This document shows positions 15,816-16,076 of a stretch of DNA of 16,076 bases, in pieces. The notes beneath the pieces are model-generated. The model was not told where the DNA came from. It saw only the letters and a list, made by a program, of their open reading frames with translations, and did no database searches. The position numbers and the translations under genes were made by a program. Numbering within the stretch: the first letter of the stretch is position 1; the number at the start of each line of letters is the position of its first letter. This stretch comes from an uncultured Chloroflexota bacterium (GTDB lineage Bacteria; Chloroflexota; Anaerolineae; Aggregatilineales; Phototrophicaceae). Location of the stretch: assembly GCA_903904765.1 (NCBI GenBank), contig CAIVEA010000661.1, positions 1-16,076 of the forward strand. The letters run 5' to 3'.

Positions 15816-16076
15816 ATGACGGGCATTAATCTGTTTCGCAATGCGAGTGATGCTGTGGCGTATCCTGCTGGTCAGACAATTTTCAGCGAAGGGGATTCTG
15901 GCGAGCAGATGTACGCCGTTGTCTCCGGTGAAGTTGAGATTGTTACTGGGGGTAAAGTGCTAGAAATGGTGAGTGCAGGTGGCGTTTTTGGTGAAATGGC
16001 GCTGATTGATCATAATCCCCGCAGTGCTAGCGCCATCGCCAAGACCGATTGTCAGGTTGTGGCGGTGGATGAGAAA
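15816..16076 (+). CDS. Cyclic-nucleotide-binding domain protein (Crp-like), 3' truncated
   Basis: Only the first 87 residues are in the window; the frame is still open at its end. They form most of a cNMP-binding (cupin-like) domain: FPAG-type start AYPAGQTIFSEGDSGEQMYAVVSGEVEI, then the phosphate-binding cassette FGEMALIDHNPRSASA (58-73). Glu60 and Arg69 sit where cyclic-nucleotide ligands are held in PKA- and CRP-type domains. Whether a helix-turn-helix (a Crp/Fnr regulator) or another output domain follows is outside the window. The ATG at 15816 has AAAAAGGG ending 6 bases ahead. Proximity suggests possible co-expression with the sortase. Confidence 0.88.
   Translation, partial: MTGINLFRNASDAVAYPAGQTIFSEGDSGEQMYAVVSGEVEIVTGGKVLEMVSAGGVFGEMALIDHNPRSASAIAKTDCQVVAVDEK

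Overview
The window looks like a chromosomal segment of a GC-rich bacterium, most likely a member of the Chloroflexota (Anaerolineae-like). This is inferred from three things: exported proteins with TPEPT-type linkers and lipoboxes, a phosphoglucose isomerase of the type often fused to transaldolase, and a long-tailed membrane sortase next to a coenzyme F420 ligase and an enoyl-ACP reductase. Coding density is high, and no gap between genes exceeds 300 bases (the largest is 13509-13805, 297 bases). There is no rRNA, tRNA, CRISPR array, prophage or transposase. Genus and species cannot be told from the sequence alone.

Layout, left half. The window opens with the 3' end of a phosphoglucose isomerase gene (+), closed by a textbook terminator. 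A minus-strand exported beta-propeller-like protein follows, then cofE (F420 biosynthesis, +). Two minus-strand genes come next: a nuclease lipoprotein of the SNase family, and fabI (fatty acid synthesis). fabI is divergent from a D-2-hydroxyacid dehydrogenase (+), which converges on hom (homoserine dehydrogenase, -). Upstream of hom on the same strand is a two-component system, with the response regulator first and the NarX/DesK-type kinase second, joined by an ATGA overlap. Beyond a strong terminator lies an exported protein with an extraordinary methionine-rich stretch.

Layout, right half. A small CoA-binding protein (-) is divergent from a two-gene unit (+) of a SAM methyltransferase and a lipoprotein. 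The lipoprotein has an alpha/beta-hydrolase fold whose nucleophile position is Asn, and it has no histidine left for a triad. It converges, with interlocked stop codons, on a solitary CcrM-like DNA adenine methyltransferase (-). Then come a second SAM methyltransferase, a class D/E-like sortase, and the start of a cyclic-nucleotide-binding-domain protein cut by the window end (all +).

The genes are mostly independent metabolic and envelope functions rather than one pathway. The most distinctive non-coding signal is a family of four composite palindromic repeats (around 2985-3089, 3638-3683, 5680-5775 and, inverted, 13605-13700). The best copy can fold as an outer stem enclosing two hairpins. 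Two copies overlap the stop codons of neighbouring genes. I did not find an obvious new defence or biosynthetic system. The better leads are the repeat family, the Met-rich exported protein and the pseudo-hydrolase lipoprotein.
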